Part shown: positions 38,717-50,765 of the stretch, piece after piece
Position numbering within the stretch: position 1 is the first letter of the stretch
Layout of the letters: every line of letters starts with the position of its first letter
Assembly (NCBI GenBank): GCA_027886175.1
Contig: JAJNNQ010000026.1
Span: 10,826,001 to 10,890,000, forward strand
Reading direction: 5' to 3'
Origin: Phylloscopus collybita
Lineage: Eukaryota; Chordata; Aves; Passeriformes; Phylloscopidae
DNA length: 64,000 bases
The notes under the pieces: model-generated
What the model was told of the DNA's origin: nothing
The model's database searches: none
The model's input: only the letters and a program-made list of their open reading frames with translations
Made by a program: the position numbers and the translations under genes

Positions 38717-39825
38717 GGCTGTGGTCATTTTTCTATTTTACTGATCAAGGAACTGAACGAAAGAGTAATGTACATCATCACACATGCACATGACATGAGG
38801 AGAATTTTCTTGAGTGTCAGTATCCTTATGAGCATAATTAGTGAGAGAGCAGCTCATGCACAGAAACAAGGTGACAAGTTTCTTTGATGTTCAGCAAGAA
38901 GGAATATTTTTTGTTATGTTAATTTCAAACATTATAATGAAACTGTTGCTGTATTGTTATCTATTTTTTGTAGATTAGAGGTGAAGCATACATAATAAAG
39001 TGGGTGAGTGGCTGGGACCAGGTGCAGGGATAGGCAGGGATAGCAAAGATGGGAGGAGTAGGAGGACGAATGGAAAGCAGAACAGGGAGGACACAAGCAT
39101 GAATAGAGAACAAGGCAACAACAGAATGGCTGTGGGAGCCAATGGGGGCAGGTGGAGATCCAAACCCCCCAGTGTACTGTTCAGTTGCTCCATTAATAGA
39201 TACAGCCCAGAAGAAGCACCAAGGCCTCCCCCAAGAAGGGCCAATGAACAATCTTCTCATCTGGTTGGCATTTACTGTAAGACTGTTTAAATGATATTCA
39301 AGCCTCATTGCCAGCAAGAGAGACACATAATACAGACAAGACTAAAAGGTAACCTATAAATAAAAGCTAGGGTGAGCTATAAATACAAACTGAGAAGCCA
39401 TGGATTTCACCAATGCCTCACGACATACAAACAGACTAAGCGGAACATACTCTGCAGCAAACCCCTCAATGCTACAAGTACTCACTGTGCTTTTGAAGAA
39501 ATTGTGACAGCACAAATCTCTGTTCACAGGAGTATTCTTTCTCCTTTGGCTAATTCAAATCCATACAGATTTTGGAAATGTAAGGTCTAGAAGAAATTAA
39601 TAAACAAATGATTTGCAACTACATGGTTGGTATTGTAAAAATGTGGCAGCAGTACGAACGTCAGTCAGAATAATATCAGAGCTGTCATCAAGTACTTGTA
39701 TATAAAGAGGCCAAGGACACCTTCTAGAAATATTTTCTCCCTCGTGTCTCAAAAAAACAGGACAAAACAAAGCAGAAAAAAATTAATTTGAGAAATTCAA
39801 GTCATACATTTCAGGATCCATCAGA

Positions 39826-39898
39826 CCATAGAGTCATGGAATGTTAGGAGTCAGAAGGGACCTTAGAGATCATGTAATCCCAACCCCCCTGCCATGAT
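39826..39898 (-). mobile_element. CR1 LINE 3'-end fragment (-)
   Basis: ATAGAGTCATGGAATG, then AGAAGGGACCTTAGAGATCA, then CCCAACCCCCCTGCCATG reads as the reverse complement of the CR1 3' end. Its 3' terminus is therefore at the low coordinate. It is short and 5'-truncated, as usual for CR1 copies. This is a strong marker of a sauropsid, most likely avian, genome. Confidence 0.88.
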
Positions 39899-42800
39899 TG
39901 GCATTGTTGGAGGAGCAATCAAAATCAAAGTGTTTCAATACAGCCATCTGTTACCTCAACCTTCAGCTGTTGAGAGGCAAAGACCACCATCCGAAGCTTC
40001 TTTCTTACAAGGTATTTTGTGAAAAAATACAGAGCTTTGCTTTGCGTTTTTTGATTTCACTTTGCTGATGATCTTGTGACCAGTCTGGTGTTCATGTGTC
40101 AAACAGATGAGAGCAAAAACTGTGAAAAAGAGGAGCAGTGCCAAATAATATTCAAAATAGAAAATAATATTATGAGTACTGTTTTCATGCAGTTATCTCT
40201 GGCAGGCCTACTCTTTTGGAAAAGCACACAGAGGCATCTGGAAGCATCTGGTGCTGGGTTCAGTGATTTGTTATCTCCTAGTTAAGAAATGTGGAGAGTC
40301 AGTCTTTCATGGCTAGCTGGGCCAAATTAGAAAGATGGATTACCTGCTGGTGCACCCTGCTCAGATATTGTACATGTACCTGTAAAATACATACTGTCTC
40401 CTGGGCACACATAAAAATAGCATAGTTATAACTTCAACTGCATCCCAAAATTTTCTTAACAGTGTTTCTCAGATATAGTCAATATTTTGTCCCAAAGCAT
40501 TTTCAGCAAGAACTGGTGAGCTGGCACCACTGAGATCCTCATACAAAAATGTGGGGAAGTCTGGATGTGAAGAGCACCAGAGCACAATAATTAATAAACA
40601 CCTTATCAGTCTGATAAACTCAATCCCTGAAGGGCTCAGAGCAGCTGCCTACACATTCAGAAATGGGAGAGATGAGTGCAGATTTCCCTGTCTGCTGACC
40701 CTCTGAAGCAAGTGAAGTTCATTTGTTTTCTAGTGAGCATGCAAGTCCATCCAGTCCTCTGGGACCAGAGCAAAAACCAGCATGTCTCAGCCAGCAGCAG
40801 GGCCCTGCAGAACAAAAATAGGTATATTCTTTTCCCCCACTTAACCTTGTCCATCCCCTCATACCCACACACTTCTGAAACCCCATGCAGTGAAAAGATA
40901 CTCCTAAAAACTACTCATCCTGAATTTTCAACCTGAAATTAAACCTCCAGCAGTCAAGCACCTTTTCTGTAATCAGTAAAGTGTGTGTTGGCTTTGTAGG
41001 ACGGCAAAGACCCCTGGAGACCCCAGGGCCCCTGAGTGTGCTGCACACCAGTAGAGGGGTTGACACCGAGCTGGAGTTGCACACAATGCTTTCTGTCCAT
41101 CTGCTGGATTTTAGATTTTGGCAACAAATGGAGAGAGGTTTCTCCTGCAGGTCACCAAAGGCAGGAGGGTCGGGAGAGTGGGATGTGGTGTTATCACAGC
41201 TCTTTTTAGTTGCATTAGGTTTCCCAGCAGGCTGAAAAAGAACTAAATCTCTGTGTCTATGCTTATGAATAACATGTCTTTGATCTGAGGAATTTGAAAT
41301 GTCTATTAGTTTGCTCCCAGGGAGCAAGAAGTGGTCAAATGGCCACCAGTCTACAATTGGAAGACTGGATATTAAAAGTCCATGTTTAAATACACTGCAA
41401 GTCAATTATGTCCCAAGCTGAAAAGCAGATGTAAAAGTCATGTTGCTGTCCTCAGTGCCTTTTGATGAATGAAATACCAGAAGTGTATTTGTACATCTGT
41501 CCAAGGTAAAGAAGACAGTTTTGTAGTTAATGCTTTTCAAGCATCATAAGCTATAGCTTTTATGCCTGCTCAGAGTGGTTTTAAGACAGGATGTCCATGG
41601 ATTCAAACGCTTTGTTTATTTACATCCCAATTTGGCAAAGCAGTATTTTTAGTGTGCCTTTTGGAAGGAACCAGAAAGTGTCCTTAGAATGGAGTAATTC
41701 TTCTTTCTAGGCTAGATCTTTCCTGCACATCAAGATTTCCTTTATATCCATCCACTTTCTCTACCTGAACATACTGACTTGTGGAGTCTCTCTCTCTAAG
41801 GAGACATTGCACTTCCCCAAGAATACAGGGCCCAGTAGTTTGGCCAGATCTGTGGCATAGCTGTTGCAGGCTGGACACTTCTACAAGGCACAGCACATCT
41901 GACATGTGCAGTAGGTGTCATCTCATGAACATTGTACACAGAGCTGGCACCTACACATGAGCTACCCTCCACGTCCCTCTACACAAGTCAGGAGAGAGCA
42001 GCAGGCACAGCTGACCTAATTTAGATGCATTTCTGTACACAAGGAGTCAAACCACTCAGCGGGTGTCCAGCTGGCTCCTGGCCACATGGTATCCCATGTG
42101 GAAGTCTCCATGTGGATGACTCCCAGCTTGCTGTGGTTTGGTCTTCCCACACAGGCAGGCAGCTGCCAAGGGCGGCTTGGGCTCACACCAGCACGGCCAC
42201 AGCTGTGTTAGCTCAGCACTGCACCTGGGGCACAGAGCTCCTCGGGGCTGCAGCCTGGGACTGCCTTCAGGGCTCGCACAGACATGCTGGGTGAGACCTG
42301 CAGAGTGCTGAATGCTTGGCAAGATTTCTGTGAGCTCTTGGCTGGGGATTGAAAGTGAAGTCCCTATTATAGGTGATCAAAAACAGCAATCTCTTTGGAA
42401 AAGAATACTACCTGTTCTGAGGAAGCCAGAGAAACTGAAATAACATCAAATATGCACTAGAGGACTACTTTCTCAGGCTTGTTTCTCTAATGTTCTTGTT
42501 TCTAATAAACAATTACATAAATGAATGTACTGGGAGATATTCAAGCAGGAAAACATCTTTATTTTTAGGAAGGGCAATAGGCTATTTATCTCAAGTTGGC
42601 CTAAGCAAACAATCTTCAAAAAAGCCTCAGAACTGTAGCTTCCAATCTCAAATACTGCTTATAAAGGCAAATAAACAAAAGCAAGCATACTTGGGTTGGG
42701 TTAGAAAATGTCCTTAAGGAACAGAAGGCTGATGTTTCCATGGTAATGCCATGCCATGCCCTTCCAACAGACTGGTCTCTGCTTTAGAGACAAAGACTTT

Positions 42801-45800
42801 GAAATGGATGGAGGTGGTTTAGAGTGTTCACTCATCTCTGTGTGGGAAAAGACGTAGACTTTCAGAAACTTGATATAACTTTGAGTTCCAAACCTCTTTG
42901 TCTAAACTGTTCCTTCCAGATACGTAAACATTATAAACATTACACATTGATGTGAAGCTGTCAAGAAGGGATGTTGTTACACTCAATTTGTCTGATTATT
43001 TTCATCAATGCATTGAAAACCTAGACTTAAATTATCTATGTGTCCTACTTTTACAGGTATCTATGGCTGATACGATGCCTCATATAAGAGGAGCAACAAT
43101 TTTCTATTTTCTTTTCCCTGTGTTCTGAAGGAAATCTTCATAATGTTCAAGTAGAGTTTGTTTTCTTCTCATCTTGTTTCATTTCTTCCATTCCATAAGA
43201 GAGAATGGGGACTTCTAAGGGTCCTACAGTTCCAAAATTGTTAATCAGTCTATGTCAAATGATAAATAGTATTATACAAATAATTCACAGTATGTGTCAC
43301 AGTTCTCCATAAATGTTTAGATTGAGAGATAGCCTCTCAGGACAGATTTCACACTCCTCCAACTATGAATTCCTTAAGTTTTTGTCTTTTGACAATATTT
43401 TTGCCATTTTACAGAAGAGATCAGACGGCAGAAAAATTGAAACTGGTATGCACAAATGTATTTTCAAAATTAAACTGTATGGCAAATTAAATTGCATCAA
43501 GATAAAGCAGGTAAAAAAACTGTGGTATGTCAGCTTAACCACACATAGCTATGTAAGTACTTGGCTAGGACCAGATGACAGGTAATGAGAATTAATTATA
43601 TTCTCTTCCGCTGAAGGCTAAAAGAACATGATCAGGAACAGTTTCTAAGGCTCGAGTAGCAAGCAATGCTAGAGTCACTTATCTAACCTCTTGGCACATA
43701 AAAAAATAATGTGTGGAGGCTACCAGAAGCTAAGAAAATGTGCATTTTTTTTCCTCTTGCCATCAAAAATCACCCTTTTACACAAAATACAGTGTTTGCA
43801 ATACAGGATAGAACTTCTTTGTATTTTTGCAGACAGATCTGGGATACTATGTTGATTAAGTTAATTCTCATTTCACGAGTTCATCAGGCTCAGCTGTGCC
43901 CAGATTGTGTTCACTTTTACTATCCTGAACAGACCTTTCTCTCTAGTAGTGAGAATCTACTAAGTAATACCATAATGTTTGACCTTTCCCTCATGCCTGA
44001 ACATCCATGTAGCTCCCTGAGGATCCTTCTCAGACCTGGAAGGAAGCACAACTTTGGACTCTCTCTCCCTAGCAGCAAAGACCATAACACTGCTGGGAGC
44101 TAAAAACATGGCTCTACTGGCACTGAACTTACCAGTGTCTTGGCAGCTGATGTGCCATGACCACTACTTAGAGTGTTGTTCCTCAGATTCAGTTCCTCAC
44201 ATGCACCAGCTGTTTCCTCTTTTACAGTGTTCCTGGAGGATAGCACCATCTTTTTCTTCTGGGTTTGTTTTGGACCAGATGTGATGGGATTCCTGGTCCA
44301 GGACTGAAAATAATATAATAGATGTAACAAAGGCTGAAATGTCCTAATGCAGACCATCTAACCCTGAATATACATGCTTTTGTGTACCTCAGCACTTGCG
44401 TGGAAACTCTGGAAATAATAACTGGTGAGGATCCAAGGGAGCCTTTTATCATGGAAGAGAGCTTTCATGTGTTTATATATTGACAAGTCACAAGTTCCAG
44501 TACTAAGATTTGTGCCATGTTTTCTTACCATTAGATGAGAGAGTCAATGGCTACATCCAAAGTACTGAAAAAAGGAGTGTTGGGACTCCAAGTCCAACAG
44601 GATAACACAGCCTGTGTCCATGTATTCAATCACCCCCTGCGTTTGCCCAGAGAAGGGTAGTCCTATACAAACTGCCTCTTGGGAGCACATCCTAACAGAT
44701 GCCACGCCCTGAGCTGGGCCTGGTCATTGGCAGGAAAATCACAGTCTGTGAAGATCAAGGCCTGAAACCACACCTTGCCTTTCTTCAGCTGGCCAGTGCA
44801 GAGAACACTCTGTGTAACCAGCACAGCACTCTCCTTTTGGGGAAAGCAAACCAGAAGAGGCAGGTTCACAGCAAACACCCACCCCAGCACAGCTGAGCCA
44901 CTCCTTCAAGCTGGCAGCAGGGAAGGAATGCAGGACCTGGTTCTGCCCTCAGTTTGCAGGTGCAGATCAGGAACAGCTACAATGAAATTGGTGGAATATA
45001 ACTGCTTGAATATAATACGGGAGTAAATTCATACTCTGTGTATGTGGATTGTCTTCCATCTTCAGTCCCATCTTACACCCAGATCAGCAGAAAGGTCTGA
45101 AGAAGCAGAAAAGTGCTACAGACTCCCAGCACTTGCAGCATGCAGCTGGTTCTTGTTTTTAAGTAATGTAATCATTAAATGCAGATGCAGGGCGGGAATA
45201 AATGCCCCAGGGGTGCAGAGATTTTTCAGGAGATCAGCAAGACCAACATTTGACTGGACTTTTCAACTTGAACTGGAACGAACTTTGTCCCTCGGGGAAA
45301 AAAAAATCTAATAATTGTGAAGACATAATTGCTAATGCAGACCTAACATTTTGGCCTTCTAATTGTCTTCACCATTCAGAAACAGACACTGGACGGAAAT
45401 GTTCCTCACTCAATTGCCTACATAATGATTTTGCAGGGAGAGTATTTCCATTTTGTTCCAGTCCCATTTTTGCTTTGTGTGCAATAATTTTGTGCTCCCA
45501 GAACATTCAGCAATTTGAATCCCTCAATTAGCTCAACACTCTGACACTTCTTTTTGTAAATACAATGTTGGCTTAAGCTCTGGAACAACCAACCAATCAG
45601 TCCATTATCACTAGTAGGGCAAGGAGCAACAAAAATATATCAGAATAATTGAGAATGCCTGAGAAAACTTCAGAGCCCAGAGGAAACAATCTGGATCGCA
45701 TTTTCCCTTCTTTCCCTTTTCCCTCATAACATTGATTGTCGATATCTCATTTCTGGTTTACATTGATGCAACCCATGGTTTAAAGTACTGCTTTAAAATA

Positions 45801-46380
45801 GTGAGCATCAGCACCTTCTGAGTTTTTTGTGATTAATTGAATAACATGGGGTGGGGGGAAAAAAATACCCAGATGGCTTCCCCATATCTCATTTTGAAGA
45901 GGGGCTCTGACAAAGAAAATAGAGGGACCCAGACTTGAGGTAGATGTCTTGAGGAACTGAGAAGCGTGTCTGGTAATAATAGGAGGTAAACTGGTTCCCA
46001 GTAGACCTTAGCAAAGTCTGTGCAGTCCTTGCCCTTACGCTCAAACCAACGATGTAGCACTGACCTGCACTAACTTGTTACTGCTGGGTGTGTGGACTAG
46101 ATGGAAGCTCACTCATGGCTGCATACCATCAGTTCGAAGTATAAATGAGATTATCATTATGGCTGAATTAAAGGATTTTCATAGACACCTTGTCTTGGTT
46201 TGGAAAGATAGGTTTCTGCCAGGGAAACTGGGGTTCCCCTAGAATGGAGAATGTAAACCCCTCACCCCCCACCAACTTATAATTTTGCAATCAAGGGCTC
46301 TCAGGCAAAGATTTTGGGTACAGGAATAACAGTTCTTTACTAAGAATATTAACAATACAAATGTAATAGGAAACAAAACC

Positions 46381-46412
46381 ACCCAACCAAACAAGCAAAC
46401 AAACAAACAAAT
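46381..46412 (+). repeat. (AAAC)n microsatellite in the LTR
   Basis: CCAA/CAAA units in the solo LTR. On the LTR sense strand this reads as TTTG repeats upstream of the AGTAAA. Confidence 0.85.
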
Positions 46413-46550
46413 AGCAATTTTGGAAAACCCTGACAGAGTCAGAGCTACAACCTGACACCCTGTGGGTCAGGGTGTTGAAAGCAGTCCAAAAATGAGTCCT
46501 TCTGAAGTGGCAGATATGGTTCTGTTGAAGTAGGAATGATCCTGTAGCAA

Positions 46551-46605
46551 GAGGGTCCAGGGATGGTGAGGAGAGGGTCTGGTGATGGTGAGATGGGGTC
46601 TGGTC
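46551..46605 (+). repeat. 22-bp tandem repeat inside the LTR
   Basis: About 2.4 copies of a GAGGGTCxxGGxGATGGTGAG-like unit with a 22-base period, in what would be the U3 part of the minus-oriented LTR. Such duplications in LTRs often carry enhancer sites. Confidence 0.7.
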
Positions 46606-48748
46606 TTCCTCCCAGGAAATCGGGCAAAAACCAGCAGCTTTCCTGTCTCTGTGTCTCAGTTTATCCAGACAGAAAACTGCCTGCCCCCTCCACTGCCAGG
46701 GGGATGTGATGCATCTCACATAGGGTGATAGAAATGCAGATTCACCCTCTGGGGGGGAAGGTACAGGCTGGGAAGGTGCTAATGGCCCATTATCTGAAGG
46801 CGTCAGACCTCTCCCCGCTGGAGTTACCAGAGATAAAGAAAAGCATCTCCCCAACTGCTTTTTAACAAATGAAAATAGAATATACAGCCCCTGGCTCCAC
46901 AACCCAGGACACACCTTTACAAGCATTCCTACATTTCCATTGTCCATATTCATAAGTAAAATATTATTCTGCTCAGTCCTGCAAAACCAAGAAAGCTTTT
47001 GGGCAGACACCAGAGGAACACAGCTAGGACCACCCACTAGCTCTGAGGCATCAGAGAATATAACAAGCTTTAGATCTGTACGGGTGGAAAGAAATATTGC
47101 AAAGGCAGACATTGGGACAAGAATCTGTTTTCAATTTAGAAACTGTCTCCCTTCCACAGTGTATGGTGTAATCATTCAGCTGCAATCCTTAGTCTGGCAG
47201 GAGCCAGTCCTACCACTGTGTAGAGACTAAACAACTGAAAGAAACAAGAAGTACAAATAGACAGTATTTCTGCTATCCCAAAGAGTCTGTGGTCTGAAGA
47301 CTTTGCCTCCTAGGACCTATTATCAAAGAAAGTGTTTCCAAAACAAGCCAGATAAAATTCTGTGCACAAGAATGGTAAAGGCAACTGAGTTTTCCATTTA
47401 TGTTCATCTCAGCTTCTCAGAGCTCTCTGGCATAAGACTGGACTAATGATTCATTTCTAAACTTCATTTTTAAAGCCTGTTGTTAGTTATCTCCTAAGAC
47501 ACATTGTTTTCTAAGCGAGCAGCTTGCCTGGCTGGACAGAAGGCCCTACCCCACATGGGAATGGAAGTTAACATGCAGCCAAGACTCGGGATTGCTGGCT
47601 CTTGCTACCCAGTGCTCCACAGCAGTAACTACAGCACGATGCAGACACAGGAGTGCAGGTCCCAGGAGTGAGATGGCCACAGTGCCAGGGCTGGCTAGCC
47701 CCAGCCACCAGCAGGGACATATGGCACCATTGCTCACAGGCCAGTTTCTGTGGGTAGGGGAGGTATCGCTGTGTGGGTCAGCATTTGGTATTGCATGCCT
47801 GCTCTTCTGCCACAGCTTACACCGGGCATGGGAGGTTGCACAGTGCAGAAAAACACCTCATCCTTGATTTCAGGGCAACTCAGGAAAATAAAGAACAGGA
47901 AGATACAAAGGAAAGCTAATCCTGATTTGATCAGTGCAGTACAAGAAGCCCCTTAACACATACAAGCGCAAGAAGACACACACCCATCTGAGTTACTTAA
48001 ACTTTACCCTTTTCCCACTTTTTCAAGGGTAGGTGACCTCAAGAGCCACAGAATACAAAAAGTTCTGTACAGAGGGCCACAAGAAATGTTCCAGAAAAGT
48101 CTGGCATACCTTAAGCTCTGACAGCCACCTCAGGGATGAGGTTTGTAAGTGACAGCAGAAACATCGCTGTTGGCAAATCACTGGTGTGGCAAATGATTTT
48201 TGGAGTGCTAAATGACACATGCCAGTGTCTTCATATCAGCTCTGCAACAATATTGCAAGACTTAGACAAGAGTGAGACCTTTAGGATCTAAAAATTCACG
48301 CATCTAGCATAGTACATGTGACACAGGGAGACTGGACAGGGTGAGCAGGGTGACACAGGTTACCTGAGTTAACAGAGGTTGCTCCTGAGGTCAGCCTGTA
48401 TAATGAGGGAAAAGTTCCTCAGTGAGGAACAAGAACGTATACATAACCCAACAAAAATTATCATCTTTAATTTTCTTTTTATTTTTCAGTCCTTGAAGGC
48501 CACCTTAATAGCTTTGTGTTTCTGATTAATTATATTATTTCTTTAATTATTATTTAAAAGAAGGTGATCCAGATATTTACAATTTCTCTTTCATTTTGTT
48601 AAGCTTTGGTAAGCTATCAGAATTACTAAATTATGTACAACAGGCAAATCCACACATTTATTCAAAAGGGCATTTATCTTTGTAGGTACGTTTCTGTTTC
48701 CCATAGGTTATTCATCCAAATGTCATCAAAGCTCTGATGTAAACTAAA

Positions 48749-48924
48749 TTTTCTCTTCTCTTCTCTTCTCTTCTCTTCTCTTCTCTTCTCTTCTCTTCTC
48801 TTCTCTTCTCTTCTCTTCTCTTCTCTTCTCTTCTCCTCTCTTCTCCTCTCCTCTCCTCTCCTCTCCTCTCCTCTCCTCTCCTCTCCTCTCCTCTCCTCTC
48901 CTCTCCTCTCCTCTCCTCTCCTCT
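48749..48924. repeat. (TTCTC)n / (CTCTC)n pentanucleotide polypyrimidine tract
   Basis: About 174 bases: roughly 17 TTCTC units that change into roughly 18 CTCTC-type units (CCTCT register), with no purine on the + strand. It lies about 360 bases upstream of exon B. Long homopurine-homopyrimidine tracts can form triplex DNA and are mutation-prone. The Arg/Glu-rich ORF on the minus strand is a translation of this repeat and not a gene. Confidence 0.97.
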
Positions 48925-49143
48925 TCACTATTCCTTTCCTATAAACACACCTTCTTTACCAAATAAGGATTTTGATTTCTGGTTAACTCACCCTCTAGTA
49001 CAACATGCAGTAAGAATCTGCCAGCTCCACACCCACAGCTTGTCAGGGACAGGACGCAGGCAGGAATTCTGACAACTTTAACACTCTAAGGCAAAAAACC
49101 AAGCACCAGGACAGAAAGTGAAAGAACAGACTCAAGTTCAGCA

Positions 49144-49156
49144 GTGTGTGTGTGTG
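49144..49156 (+). repeat. Short (TG)n repeat
   Basis: Six TG units about 130 bases before exon B. Confidence 0.8.
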
Positions 49157-49286
49157 GTCTGCTATGATGGGGCTGTATATTGTGCCCTGGGGAAACCTGA
49201 TGGCTGTAGTTTTGCTTTCCTCTCCTCTCACCAAACCTAACTCTCCAGCTACATATGCATAGGAAATACTTTTTTTCTCATTGCAG

Positions 49287-49388
49287 GGATGCCAAGAAGG
49301 ATTTTATCGTACCAGCTCAGGAAAATGCTCTCCTTGCAACTGTAATGGTAATGCAAACACATGTCTTGATGGATCTGGAATCTGTGTG
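49287..49388 (+). CDS. LAMA4: LAMA4 second coding exon: partial LE module and start of LE1
   Basis: 34 codons in phase 0, preceded by a strong acceptor (TTTTTTTCTCATTGCAG) and followed by donor GTG|GTAAGG at 49389-49390. The peptide starts GCQEGFYRTSSGKCSPC, the second half of a laminin EGF-like module. It continues CNCNGNANTCLDGSGICV, the first four cysteines of the first complete LE repeat. It resembles human alpha-4 (CNAGFF...CDCNGNSNECLDGSGYC, from memory), so the exon assignment is secure. Joining it to exon A gives ...PFTE|GCQEGF with no frame change. LE repeats form the rod-like short arm outside the cell, and their disulphides stabilise each small module. Nothing looks broken here. 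Confidence 0.95.
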
Positions 49389-50743
49389 GTAAGGAATTCC
49401 TCTGTTCTCTGATTGTCTGATTTTTAACATCAAGGCTCAGCTTCAATATACTGCAAAAGCAGTGTCTGTGCCACAGCAGCTTTTTGCTGAGGAAGGATCA
49501 TAAGTAGGGCCAATATCAATACACTAAAGAATTACCCTGGCCAAAATTAATTGTCACTTGAATTATCTCTGCAGATTCAAAACACTTCCCTCGTGCAGTA
49601 TTTGTGAGAGTTAGCATATGGAAAACTTTTAGTCCATCAGAAATATGGAAAGAGTTTTATATAACTCTGGAGGAAAAAAAGCATAAATTCAAACACATTT
49701 CTTTCTCCCCTTTATGAATACAGTGCTGTGCATAATATAAACAGTTTACAATAGTGAGTGACCCCTGTGAGTGTATATACATGTGGTACCCAAAGCAGTT
49801 CAGCTGCATGGCAGTCTCCTGCTGTGAAGGAATAACATGAGAAGGTTGAAACAATACACCAGGGGAACAGTGTGCTGAATTCCAAGGTACTGTTACAAAT
49901 TTCCCATATGTTCAATCTGACTCAGAATCACCTCATACAGAAGGCTGTGGGTTAGTAAAAATCAGCCCAGTAAAACTAATCCCAACTATTAGTGGGCAAT
50001 CAGGGCACAAATACACTAAAAAAATGATGGAAGTTAATACTGTATTTAAATCACATAGCAAGAGCTAGGTACTAGTATACTCTTTGCAGGCTTGTAAAGC
50101 AGGAGTAGAGCCCAGAACCCCTTGCTCTGCCATGTGTTACTTTTGACACATCATAAACCTTTGCCCTCAGTTTATCTCTTCATAAAATGGACTCATAATA
50201 TTCACATACTTTGCATCATTGCAACCACTATCAAGTTTTCAGTTATACAAATACTTCAAGTCAAGTTCCATGGCATATTTCCTACCATTTTTATTTCTGT
50301 GGGAAGAAGACAGTGCAGCTGTTCAGCACAGGAAAAATTACTATGGCTTGGCCACTGTAATGTGCTTAGAATTTCTGGTTTCTGCAGAACACATATTGGC
50401 TTAGTTTTTAATATTAAATTTTCAAAAGTGGTTTTAGACTGCCAGGCATTCCCAGCTATTCTCTTTCACATGCACAAGGCTTTTGGCTCATGGGATCATT
50501 GTCCCCTTACTGTCAAGTGACAATGATGCCATTGATCCAATGATGAAGGGGAAACCTCTGATGGAAGGCTTGGGAACAAGATAGAGAGCTTGTCAAATGC
50601 CTGCTTCTGATGACTCCGGTCACCAGAGAGCTTCTGGAGTAGAATATGTGAGTTAGGAAGTGATTAAATCCTCAGGTTACAAACACAACAGAATACCTGC
50701 TTCCTATCTTCTACCAAAATAAGGATGAAGTCAAGGGTTCAAG

Positions 50744-50765
50744 ACAAACAAACAAACAAACAAAC
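50744..50765 (+). repeat. (AAAC)5 microsatellite
   Basis: Five ACAA/AAAC units in intron 2. Confidence 0.9.

Larger units (their letters stand above)
46191..46911 (-). mobile_element. Solo LTR of an endogenous retrovirus (minus orientation)
   Basis: The 721-bp element begins TGTCTTGG and ends CCAGGACA, which are inverted repeats at 7 of 8 positions and give the canonical TG...CA ends. It is flanked by 5-bp direct repeats CACCT (46186-46190 and 46912-46916), the duplication length typical of ERVL-type insertions. Read on the minus strand, the 3' part has an AGTAAA in place of AATAAA (46336-46341 on +) followed by AGAACTGTTATTCCTG. I recall this context from a common passerine LTR family. No internal gag, pol or env sequence adjoins it, so it is a solo LTR left by recombination. 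It lies antisense to LAMA4 in intron 1. The 273-codon minus-strand ORF running through it and past its edge is not a viral gene. Confidence 0.85.
26969..49286 (+). other. LAMA4: LAMA4 intron 1 (22.3 kb)
   Basis: A phase-0 intron with GTACAG donor and TTGCAG acceptor. No conserved coding exon was recognised inside it. It contains a G-rich tract just after the donor, purine-rich stretches near 31.2-31.6 kb, an A45 run, an AT-rich regulatory candidate near 36.4-37.3 kb, two CR1 fragments, a solo LTR and a long polypyrimidine microsatellite. Each is listed separately. The rest appears to be unique non-coding sequence in which I see nothing further. Its size and position next to the promoter make it a likely site for enhancers, but this is inference. 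Confidence 0.9.

Noticed and set aside
38399..38887. 162-codon + strand ORF
   Set aside because: It runs through a CR1 3' end and imperfect GGGTACAT repeats, and the peptide has no recognisable domain.
40911..41405. 164-codon minus-strand ORF
   Set aside because: No motif, no splice or promoter support, and biased neither toward codon-like GC3 nor known families. Its length is within chance expectation for 64 kb.
42025..42322. GC-rich patch open on both strands
   Set aside because: It resembles decayed repeat or GC-biased sequence. No splice sites in the right phase would link it to LAMA4, and there is no LE-like cysteine pattern.
46291..47112. The longest open frame in the window (273 codons, minus strand)
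   Set aside because: Most of it is the U3-to-U5 sequence of the solo LTR, it starts outside the element, and it shows no viral or cellular domain. LTRs do not encode such proteins, so it is a chance read-through.
48674..48928. Arg/Glu-rich repetitive ORF
   Set aside because: It is only the translation of the TTCTC/CTCTC microsatellite.
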